A stretch of DNA of 64,000 nt from Blastomussa wellsi (lineage: Eukaryota > Cnidaria > Anthozoa > Scleractinia > Plerogyridae): positions 4,514,354 through 4,578,353 of the forward strand of contig OX393564.1 in the NCBI GenBank assembly GCA_947652115.1, in the 5' to 3' direction. Under the pieces are notes generated by a model. It saw only the letters and a list, made by a program, of their open reading frames with translations, had not been told where the DNA came from and did no database searches. The translations under genes were made by a program, and so were the position numbers. This document shows, piece after piece, positions 48,415 through 60,400 of the stretch (the stretch's first letter is position 1; every line of letters starts with the position of its first letter).

Positions 48415-51400
48415 CATCGCAGAAGTTTTGACCATCACCGGAGTAACCGTTAGCGCAAATACAGCTGTAGCTTCCTTCCGCGTTCGTGCATTTCGCGTTT
48501 TTCGCACAAACAGACTTCTCCTTGCACTCGTTGATGTCTACAACAAAACATTTTAAAACAATTCAAATCTGTCATCCAGTAAAAATTTAATTTAGCTCTA
48601 GTGGCCCATCAGGCCGGTGGATATCTCGGTTTACTGGGAGTATATCTACGCCCAAGAACACAACACATTGATCCCAGCTGGCAGGAGTCGAACCCGGAAT
48701 TTTCTCCTTCCCTTGGTCTTAAAAGGGTAAATCTAAAGGTAATGCACAACACAAACCCGCATATTCCCTTTAGCGACATCAAAATCTAACCCTGTTGTCT
48801 TAGAGACCTTGGTTGCATGTTTAAGTGTCGTTACCTTCGCATTTTCGTTCCTTTATGTTGAATGTGTAGCCCATTTTGCAGCGGCATGAATAAGAACCAG
48901 GTTCATTCTCACATGACAAGTAATTGTACGTTCCACACGGAGAACTAATTGTCTCGCACTCATCGATGTCTGAAAATGAATTAAAACGTACATGACGATT
49001 TATAGTATATGTAACAAATGAAATTAAAGACGCTAGACATTGCACAACATATACACGTGTATTGTCGGAAAAGGACTTTTTGAACACTAATGAGAATACA
49101 CGCTAAACTTACTAATCATTTTCAACAGATCTGATTTATGAAAACATCGACTGGCAACAAGTCTTCACTTGGCTCTGAATTCGAAGATCATGAATTTTAC
49201 TCGAGTTGTCGCAACGTCAATCACAAACAACTGCTTCTCTCCAGAACAACTCTCTCACGGGCGATCACCGTGTCTTTAAATCTAATCAGAATTTAAGCTT
49301 CTCACTCTTCATTCATTTGAAATGAATGAGGAGTGAGTGCAGTACTGAAGCGTTTGTGTTAATGAGAAACAAATTGAAGGATTGCAAATGACAAACTTGA
49401 AATTTTTAGGCTAAACTTTTGAAGATATGCCATCCTTGAAGTCCTTCTTGGATATCAAATGAAAATTTAGCAGGGAGGGTAAACCTAATAGTTGGCTTCT
49501 TACTTTTCAGGAGATGGCTTAAGAATTTGAAAAAAATGAAATTTTTTCAATTTTCAATACAATCCACTTCCATCCTCGCCGTCCGCAACAACAGACGTTA
49601 GTAAATGGTTTCACTACAGGAACAAAACTAAACCATTATTTTTGGTTTTCCTTTGAGCGAAAACAAGTTTTAGCTCTTTAAAATGTTGCTAAAATTGCGC
49701 GACGATGCCCCTACTAAACATTAGTTATTTTCTCCCAGTTAACACAAGAAGACAACATTCCTGCCACACTGATTAGTTAATCCTGATACGGCCATCAGGT
49801 AAAGGTAAGGTTAAGTCTGCATACGAGCCCAGTTGCCCATCACGCCGGAGCTTATCCCGATTTCCATAGCATGAAGCGACAGGGTATTTCTACTCCCCCC
49901 CTGGATGGGATGCTAGTCCATCGCACCGATTTATACACCTGGGAGAAGAGAGGCACTGTGAGAGTAAAGTGGCTTGTCCAGGGACCCAGGCCGTCCGATC
50001 AGAAGTCCAGTGCTCTAGCCATTAGACCACTGAGCCTCCTACGATACGGCCATCAGCTCTCATACAAACCTTTACACGATCCAGCCTTAACAGTAGCAAG
50101 GAAGCCTTTAGCGCAGGAACAGACAAAAGATCCCGGAGTGTTGGTACAATTTTGACCGTAACCACAATTTGTTAGTTTGCATTCATCCACATCTGAAAAT
50201 CATTAGAAAGAAAGTATACCCCGTGTAAAGGAATCTTGTAACAAATTAATAAATGTCTATCAGTACCAATTAAGTAAGTATGACGATAAATGCGAATCCA
50301 GCCATAACACTACTGGAACAAAGACCTGAGTATTGCGTCCACATAAAGGGCTAATCCACACATAGCCTGTTCCAGACCCTCGAATAGTCGGTGGCGGCAA
50401 GAAAGAAGCGGCCGAGCGAGGGGAAAACGAGGGAGGATTAGGGCGAGAGTGGGAACGCCCTCCCTCTTTTTTCCTCGCTCGGACGCTTCTTTCGCCGTCC
50501 CCGATTACTCGTGAGCCTGGAAAAGGCTAACCCACACGCGACCGCTATCATATGGTTTTCGCACTGCACAAGTTACGCAGAGGTCGTGGGCTCGAATCCC
50601 GTTAAGAGCCTGTTTTTTTTTTTTTTTTCAGGTCTTTGTTCCAGTAGTGTTATGGCTGCATTCACAATTATCGTCAATCTTTAACAAGTAAGGTAAAGTA
50701 ACAACAGGAAAGGAAATAGTAACAAACAAGAAGCGACGGCAACGTTGCATCTTTAACCACAGTTGTTGTGACCCAATAATACAATTCGCGGTTACCGGCA
50801 TATTTTTAATTAGACATTATATTAAATGAAAAACCAGGTTCACCGGAATAGAATTGCGATACCACGACCAAGAATTGTATGACAACAAAGAAATGTATGG
50901 CGTGCGGGCACTCACTGTCACAATTATTTCATTTAGATTGAAGCAGATCTCCACGAAACTTTGCGTTTTTACTGAATTTGACGTGCTGAATCTAATTCAA
51001 TGTACTCAATTTTTACTTAATCCAGTTCATTTCTTTTCAGTTTTGAATTTGTTGGAGAAAACACCATGATAATGAAAATAAATTTTGTTGCCAGTTTGGT
51101 GGCATCATTTTCCCGTCGACATGACTTGAGTAAACGAAAAAATTGTTTTATCGGCAACTTTGCAAATTCTTCTCTCCTTCAGTATGTCATCGTAGTTCAA
51201 AAAGAACGTGCTCGAGTGTAAGTTTTTGGCTGGATTTTCAACGTTTGTAGATTTTGCCGGACGGGAAAATCGAAACCGGAAACCACGCATGAAAAAGCCT
51301 CTGGATTACGACGTGGTTCATTAAATGAGTTTGAATTTGAGTTTGAGCCTACAATTCACTGGAACAATTTCTTGCAGTATGTCTTACCTCTTACACCTTC

Positions 51401-54400
51401 AAATCAAATCGTCTTTGGTTAACGAGGATAGCACATAACAAACCTAAAAAACCTGTGGCACTCGGATTCCCGATCGAAATGGAATTTAGAAATGTTGGTT
51501 TTTGAGGAGAAAGGAAAACCGGAGAAAAACCTATGGCCAGCGAAAACTAGTCTTTGCTGCAAGCTACTGCCCTGTTCATTTCGAGCCATAAACTATCTTA
51601 CCGTTGCATTTCTTGTACGGGTTTCCACGGAACCCTTTATCGCACGTGCACCGGAATGAACCTTTGGTATTCGCACACTTCGCTTTGGAAGAGCAGGAAG
51701 CTTTATTCTGACACTCGTCTACATCTATGTATAGAACAGAACGCGTTTGAAGGGCGTTTATACAGATAGTTATAAAATCATTGGAGACAAGATAAGGCAA
51801 TTTTGAAATAATTTTATCATCGCTTTGACAACACTGTTTTAAGCCAAGGCAATTTACGACAACTTTATCTCTGTCTACAAAGCGTTTGTTTCCTCCAGTA
51901 ACTTCAGAATGTTGGCATTTGTCCCTGTGTTTCTTTGAAGCTGCAATCGCAGACAGTATTCGTGGTAACTGTTGTTTTCGGAAGAGGGTAAGAAGGGTGG
52001 ATGGAGGGAGAGGAACAGGGTAAGAAGGGAGGAAGGGAGAGAGACAGAGTAGGAGGTAAGTGAGGGAGGACCGGAGGAAGGGAGGGAAGTGAGGGAGGGC
52101 CGGAAGAAGAGAGGAAAGTGAGGGAGGGCCAGAGGGAGGGAGGAAAGTGAGGGAGGGCCGGAGGAAGGGAGGGAAGGAGGGAGAGCAGAAAGTGAGGGAG
52201 GACCGGAGGAAAGGAGGGAAGGAGGGAGGGCGAAAAGTGAGGGAGGGCCGATGGAAGGGAGGGAAGGAGGGAGGGCGGAAAGTGAGGGAGGGCCGGAGGG
52301 AGGGAGGGAAGTTAGGGAGGGCCGGAGGGAGAGAGAAAAGTGAGGGAGGGCCGGAGGAAGGGAGGCAAGGAGGGAGGGCGGAAAGTGAGGGAGGGCCGGA
52401 GGGAGAGAGGAAAGTGAGGGAGGGCCAGAGGAAGGGAGGCAAGGAGGGAGGGCGGAAAGTGAGGGAGGGCCGGAGGGAGGGAGGAACGTGAGGGAGGGTC
52501 AAAGGGAGTGAGGAAAGTGAGGGACGACCAGAGGGAGGGAGGGAGCCAGGGAGGAAAGTGAGGGAGGGCCGGAGGGAAGGAGGGAGGGAGAAAAGTGAGG
52601 GAGGGTCAGAGGGAGGGACGGAGGGAGGGACGGAGACAGGTAGTGAGAAAAGGGAAGGATGGAGAGAGGGAAAAAAAGAGCGAGGGTGGATAGCTTAATA
52701 AGCTCTTCACCCGAATAGATTTTTAATTAAACCATTACTAGGGGAGGGGGAAGGGCTGAACATAATGTTTACCAATATATATAACTGATGAAAAGCGCAA
52801 ATAAACAACAAACCTGAACATATCAAGCCATTCCCTTCGAAACCTGTCTTACAACGACATGAATATGATCCATCGGTGTTGACGCAATCAGAATCTTTAG
52901 AGCATACAGTGTCGCATTCATCAATATCTTGAAATAAAAAAACATCACAGCACATGTAGGCTGGCTATTTTGCTCATGAATTACGATAGAGACACTCAGT
53001 AAAATCTTCTTAAAAGACTTGGCCTTTCATGCGTCATAAGTGTTATCCTCGTTCATAGGCGCACGAGCCGGCGGGGCCGGGGGATGCAGCCACTCTCCCA
53101 TCCCCAGTTTCGAAAAGTTTCGACATTTTTCGGGCAAAACGTTCAGGATTCGGGCAAAAGTAGTAGCAATTTATGGGCGGTTGAATAACGGTTTAATGCT
53201 AAGGCATTCGAAAATTGTGTAATTTTTCGGGCATGGAGGTTGCAGCTCCCCAAAGTCCGAACGTACCCGTACGCCTGTGTGGTCTTGTTGCATGCCTATT
53301 GCCTCAGCAGTTGCGAACTCTTCCCATGACTTATCCTTATGCTATGCGGTAATGAGAATGCAGTGAGAACATCATACTATTTCAAAGCTAAGCTAAGTTC
53401 GTTCGTTTCGCAGATTCCCAAGGCGCAAGAATCAGTTAATTCATTTTTCTTTCCCATTCTCTTAGTAAATCGATACGAGAAGCAGAGAGAGAGAGAGGAG
53501 AGACAGGTAGGGATTGAGATGACTTAAAACGTATTTGTAGACGAATTAATGCTTACCAATACAGCGCCCAATGCTGTTTTTATTGTAACCAGGTTTGCAT
53601 CGACATTCGTATCTTCCTTCCTCATTCTTATCACAAGTGGCTTTTGAAAGATCGCAATCTGGAAATTTTCTAACACAACTCGTCATAACTGAAATAAGCA
53701 AAGCGAAAAGAGGTCGAGATGACGAAAAAGAACAAGATGGAATTAAAACAGCGCGTTTGAAGAAAATACTGCAAATTACGGGAAGAGCAACGCAAATGAT
53801 TTCAAATTCAGCCTCCAATGCAATACGTTGTAAGAATTAAAATATGACTAACTTTCGTTTGGTTTGAAGAAGGAATAGCGGAGACTTTTTCAGTTTTAAA
53901 AGAAAAATACCATTTTTAAGGTGTTATTACACAATGTTAATGAAGCCAAAGTTTGGTGGCCGGTCAGTTGCTTGAGTAATTTCGTATATTTAACAATTAG
54001 ATTATGAGCTCGAGATTTCTACTATCATCCCATAGAAATCGAGAGCGAATAATCTAATTGTTTTAGTAAAAATCATAATAAACGAATCATGTGTCGGTGA
54101 AAAAGGTTTAAATCTTCCTGCGAAACTTCGCTAAAGCGCGAAGACGTCACCGTTTTGAAGACGACTTTCAACCACTGCACTCTAATGGCTAGTGTGCAGT
54201 AGCTCAGCCAATCAGATTGCGGCATTTGCATTAGTATACTAGTAGATTTTTACTTATAAAGAATAGTCGCTCTAAACAGAGTAAGCTCACGTTTGCATTC
54301 CTTCCTTGCATTTCCCATGTATCCTTCCTTGCATCTACAACTGTATGATCCAGGGCTATCGGTACACACGGCATGCTTCGCACATTTGTGAGCACCAGTT

Positions 54401-57400
54401 TTACACTCGTTGATATTTTTACAAGATTTAATTCCGTCTCCGGAATATCCTTTTTTGCACTGGCATTTAGATCCACCTGGAATGTCCACACATTTCGCGT
54501 TCCTATGACATTTGTCACTTTTCTGTGAGGAAGGAAAAATGAGTCGTTATTTACACATTTCATGAGCTCCTACAATTGTTCTCCGCTGTCTCTCTTTCTC
54601 CTTCCATCTCCTTCTCTCTTTTTGCTCTTTCTTTCGTTCGTTCGTTCGTTCGTTCGTTTCGCTCTTTCGTTCGTTCGTTTGCCCTTTGGCTCTTTCGTTC
54701 GTTCGTTCGTTTGCTCATCCGTTTCGCTCTTTCCTTCGTTCGTTCGTTTGTTCGTTCGTTCATTCGTTTCGCTGTTTCGTTCGTTCGTTCGTTCGTTCGT
54801 TCGTTCGCTCGTTCGTTCATTCGTTTCGCTCTTTCCTTCGTTCGTTCGTTCGTTCGTTCATTCGTTTTCGTTCGTTCGTTTGTCCTTTAATTTGGCTCTT
54901 TCGTTTGTTCGTTCGTTCGTTCGTTCGCTCGTTCGTTGATTCGTTTTGCTCTTTCGTTCGTTCGTTAGTCCTTTGGCTCTTTCGTTCGTTCGTTCGTTTG
55001 TTTGTTCGTTTGTCCTTTAATATGATTTTTGAATTAATTTTTTACCCACCTACCTACCTATCTTAACCTAACCCTTTTAACTATAGAGAGATTAGAGCTG
55101 ACAGTCTATGGAGTCTAAAATATAAATTTGCATGAATAAAGATCGATTTCATACCAAATTTCTGCTGATGGTTCGACAAACCTTTCACAGGCCTTCCTAT
55201 ATGAAGTACTCAAAACCAACAGTATTTTCTCTATTTTGAAAAGGGAAGTACTATTAAAAGTTCTATCTTTACTTGTAATAAAATGACGTCATAATAACGT
55301 CAAATCACATCGCAAAATTTCCGTATCGATTAAAAATGTATTAACTATGTATTTATAACAGAAATCTACCCTTCAGTGCATGTCAGCTCGCTAGTATAAG
55401 ATAAATACCACAAACCCTCATCCTTACCGTACGTGCATCACATTTCTTCGAAAATTTGCAGTTTTGGCCATCGCCGGAGAAACCCTTCTGGCATTTACAC
55501 TTGTACGATCCAAATGTGTTGGTGCAATGTGCATGAGGGCTGCATTTGTGCTTGTGCGAAGTGCATTCATTTAAATCCTTACATTTTTTGATATCGCCAT
55601 GAAAACCAGGCTTGCATTCGCATAGATAACTTCCAGGAGTATTCTTGCACCTGGCGTTTTTGAACCATTCACACCTTTGCTGTAAAAATTGAAGCAAAAC
55701 AAAACGCTATAAACTTTAGGCACTATGTCATATTTCTTGACACTCTTTCATGAACAAAAAACTGCAGTGGCAACATTTTTTTGTGACACTTGTAACAACA
55801 ACAGCAACAAGGTTTATTTGAACTGTAAATTAACTTAATTACTAACTGAACAATAAACAAATTAAACACACGTACAGTAGCTGGTCACCCAAAATAACTA
55901 TGAAGCTAAACAAGTTGAGTGACCAAAGCAACTAAAAGCAAGTGGAACACGGGCAATGATCGAATACGATTAAAAGTGTGGTTGCTTACATGAAGCACCT
56001 TTAGGGCCTGGAAGTTGAGTGCCATTTACATTAAGTGTTGAGCTCATCCAACATAGCTTACAACTGAAGATCAGAGGTTTACAAAATGCAATATAGCTTG
56101 TACTGCCAGAACCATTTTTCCACGAAAAAAGTGTGTGTGAGCACTGCTATGATCTTCGCGAGTATTGCGCGCACATAAAAAATGACAGCTTTTTCGGCAG
56201 GCGCCAGCGCGATGAATCGTCAAAAGGCTATTTTCGTTCATTGTTTCAATGCCTTATGATTCATGACTCATTGACTCATAAAAACTTGAGGGGGGCCCAA
56301 AATATTTTCGGCCCTGGAAATGACCCCTGGCTAACAATGGAGACTGTGGGGACAATTTCCAAATGCGATATGTCTTTCATACAAGAGCCTCTATATCTTG
56401 GAGGTCATGGGTTCGAATCCCGTCGGGGACTTAGAATTTGTCTTGTCTTTGTCCTACACTCAAGTCATAGCTGATCATTTCATCTTTACCAATACCTTAA
56501 TAGCAGCCATTTTGCATTCATTAATTTCAACACAGCTTTTGCGGCCATCGCCATTGTACCCTTCCTTGCAGGAACATGAAAAACTCCCAGGAGTATTACG
56601 ACAGGACGCATCCTCGTGACAAGCTTGCTTCTCACACTCATCAATATCTTGGCATTTTTCCGTGTGGGGATTAGAACTCAAGAAACCCCTGGGGCATAAG
56701 CATTTGTAAAATTCTGGGGTGTTTTGACAGGTCGCATGTAATCCACAAGCAGCAAAACCGTTGTTACATTCATTCTCATCTGCAGGAAATATCACAAACA
56801 GTTAGAAAAGGAATGAATGCTAAAATATGCGAATTTCTAATCTGCTGAACAATTTTAAAGAAAGTTGATGTACCAAGACTGAAATCAGGAAAATAATGTT
56901 TTAAAAACCGGCTTAGCCTGCAAACAGGCTCCTGTTTCGGAGGAACGCTATTTTCCCACCACCCGAGTGTTCGGGAAGCCTGTCTGCAGGCTAAAATCGG
57001 CTTAAAAATTTGTGAAGGTTTAATAAATCTACCTTTATTCAATAAGGGATTTGATTCAATTTTACCATGTTTTTGATCTAAATTTTTCAAAAAATAGTTT
57101 TGAATACATTTTAGACTCAAAACTTCTCGAACGTTTAGAGGTTTTGAAGCTTTGATCACAGGTATGCACAATACGTATTTATTTGTCATGCAAACTTGGC
57201 TAAACAGATACCTTTGCATTTCTTTCCATCCCATGATTTTAAGTTGGGACACATCTTCCGGTTTACTTTGAAAGGAATTCTGCTGTCGTGACAATGCTTT
57301 TCGCCTTTCTTGCACTTCTCAAAGCCTAGTTAAAAGCAAAAGAGAAAAGACGTTTTCTATTTCTAATTCCTTTAATAATCATAAAGTGGAGGACCGAAAT

Positions 57401-60400
57401 ATTTCGGTCAAAAGGACAACAGTTCCCCTCCGTTAACTCTGACTGGACCCCTGGCTAACAATGGAGAGCGTGGGGACGACTGCCAAATGCAATATCATGT
57501 CTTTGACACAATAGCCTCAATATACCATGTGATTTTTCAACAAATTAGTAAGATACCAATATAAGGTCTGAGAACCATCTTAATCCATCATCCGTATACA
57601 GCAGATCTCCTCCGATAAACGTAGGCTGCCAAAAATCTTTTAAAAAATTGGTAATGATAAAAAAGAAACAGCCAAGCTATTTTAGCCACCTAAGTAACGA
57701 GGGGATTTGAGAGAATTCGAGACAGCTATGCAAACTTGAGACGCGGTCGAGGGTTTACATAACTTTCGAGGATTCTCCCAAACCCCCTCGTGTTTAGATG
57801 AGGCTATGTAAACACGGAAAAGTCCTCTATTGCTTTTATAAAATATTTATTTAAAATACGCACGGAACAAAAACGTCACAATTAACCGTGCTTACATCTA
57901 AACGCACCTATCAGCCAATGAGAGCGTGCGTAGTATCTCATTTACTTTATAAAATATAATGTAATGTAATGTAAAATGTACTTGAAGATAATTATGGACT
58001 AATTTTGTGGGTATATAATTAAGCCCTACCGTGTCCTTGAGAATAACGGACTTCGCTTTGTCTTTTCTTCACCCTCCCATCGAGCGTATACACCTTATGT
58101 TGCTTATGAAAATGAGTAACTTTTCCTTTAGAAAGACAGCCATATGAATCTTCATAAAACAGCACCGTCTTGCCGACAGTGACCTCCGAGGGTACAACTG
58201 GTTCACTGCTCACATAATCGGTTTCCGGAGGACGATGTTTCGGTTTGTAGGAAATCTGCACCAGTCTCTGGTCTTGTTTTCCTTGAAAAACAAGCCTCGA
58301 GTCCACCTGGACGATGTTTCCTAGACACAGCGAGGGTCCACGGAGAGAAGCTCTGGCAGCGTAGTCGATCTTCTCTGCAATAAATGAAATATGCTTCACA
58401 TGCATGGAGTAGGATCAAACGTTTTCCTATCACTGAGTAACTAAAGGTGATGTATTATTGCCAAAATGATTGGCCGGTAATTGAGGGTGGGGGAGGCAGG
58501 GGGTTCGAGCCTCCCGCTTCCCACCCCCTGTCACCCCCCCCCCTCCCATTCCCATGTGCCCCCCCCCCCCCCCCCCCATCCCCTATATTTGAATGCTTTG
58601 AAAAAGGAAAGGGGAAGACGACTTATTTGGAATCCATAGTCGAAATACTATTAATTGTATAAGACTCCAAATAAAACATGTCTGTCTGTCCCCTTGTGCC
58701 GCCCCCCTCCCCTCCCCTTCCACACACGCACACATACTGTAATTTGACAGGAGGTATATGAGCGCCTTCTTATAAGCTACACTTTAAAGAACCATTCGTG
58801 TCAAAAAACCAAAGTGTTGTAAAGTATAACACAAATCATAGAAAGAGAATCTCAGAAATTGCAGTGGAACACTTACTGCACCAAGCGTTAAAAACCACGT
58901 GTAACTCGTGTAGTTTGTAAGCGTGTAGAACCTTGTTTTTCTTCCTCGCATTCGTTGTCACTTCAAACAACCACTCTACGTCATAATGACCGTCTTTCAC
59001 TTTATGTACACGACCTGACATGTAGCGGTCTTTATCGGTATTGCCTTTCGGAACAACAACACACGCGTCGACTTTTAGCTCTGTGTTTAGAGGCTTGAGG
59101 AGTGGAATAACCTGGAATGTAAAAGAGTTTATATCAGTAATTGTTTTATGAGTAATTGTTGTATATCAGTAATTGATTTTTGAGTCACAGGAACAGCTGG
59201 GGAGCTCAAATATTGCATTGTCTGGGTGTGGCTCCACCTGAAATGTATAGGATTTAATGGAGCCGAAACCAATTGTGGATTTACAAGAATTTTAGGCATC
59301 CTACTAATGAACGGTTATGACAATTAGATATTTTTACAGAAGCCAACATTGAGATTGTGGTCTGTCCCCTTTCAATTATTTAAAACTAGCCATCGTACAT
59401 TGCAATTATTGGTTTACAGGTCGGCATATGAGCTCATTTATACACCATGGGCCACAAACATGGCATGGGTATGAGTCACATGAACAGCTGGGAAGCTCAA
59501 ATATTGTCCTGTCTAGGTGTTTTAAGAAAACAATTATTCCACTGGCGAGAAATAGTTAGTTTTTGGGAGCTTAAACAAACCACGGCGGCAACGTCACTAA
59601 ACAAAAGAGTTTATGAGCAGAACAATAGCTCTGCACGTGCATTGTAATTCTTTGTACATTTATTTGTCGTCCTCTGCAAAACAACAACGTGAAATGACCA
59701 AATTCTGAGTACTTTGGAGGACGTGAATCCCGAAATTACAATGCTAAATTTCCGTTTTTCTGGTTGAAAATAAATGCCGCCCTTATATTTTCTAAAAGAA
59801 TACATCCAGGAAAATTTAAAGGTCGTACGTAAAATTTAAATTCATTCTTCAACCAGATGTCGCCGTCAATTCGGGGAGGGGGGGGGGCTGCAGTCCCCCG
59901 GCCCCACGGACCGTACGCCTATGTTTCCACTCGTCTGCACGAGTTTTGTTGTTTACAAGTAATAAGCAAAAGCTGAGAGCGCTTATTCCTTTTTAACGGG
60001 CGTGAATTGAACTGGTTTTCAGTACGTGCGTAAAATATAAAGGGGAAGGTCTCGCGTCTGCGGAAAAAGTTAAGGTGCATTTCCAATATCGCGTAATTGT
60101 CCGTACGTTAACGGGCATGAATTTAAAAAAGAATTGCCTGTACGCTTATGAGTGGAAACCTCTAAATAAAATGGGAAAACATTATGTACCTCAGTGTAAT
60201 GCGGCAGAATGTGATACTCTTTAATGTATCCTTTCGTCTTCACGGCAACAATTTTTCCTTCAATAGTTTTAACTTTTCCTCTCGTGTAGGCCATCGCCAG
60301 AGGCATTTCCAAAACGAACACAGGGACCTTACCAGCTGAAAAACATCACGCAAATTGAACAAGTGTTAAACGCCACAGCGAGTGCATCATTGAGTTATAG

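Noticed and set aside
51980..52502. Pro/Ser/Leu-rich and Gly/Arg-rich ORFs
   Set aside because: Translations of the purine-rich minisatellite. The only real coding part here is the EGF exon 51602-51724.
54560..55066. Long ORFs on both strands (RSFVRSFV and ERTNERTN type)
   Set aside because: They are read from the TTCG microsatellite in several frames.
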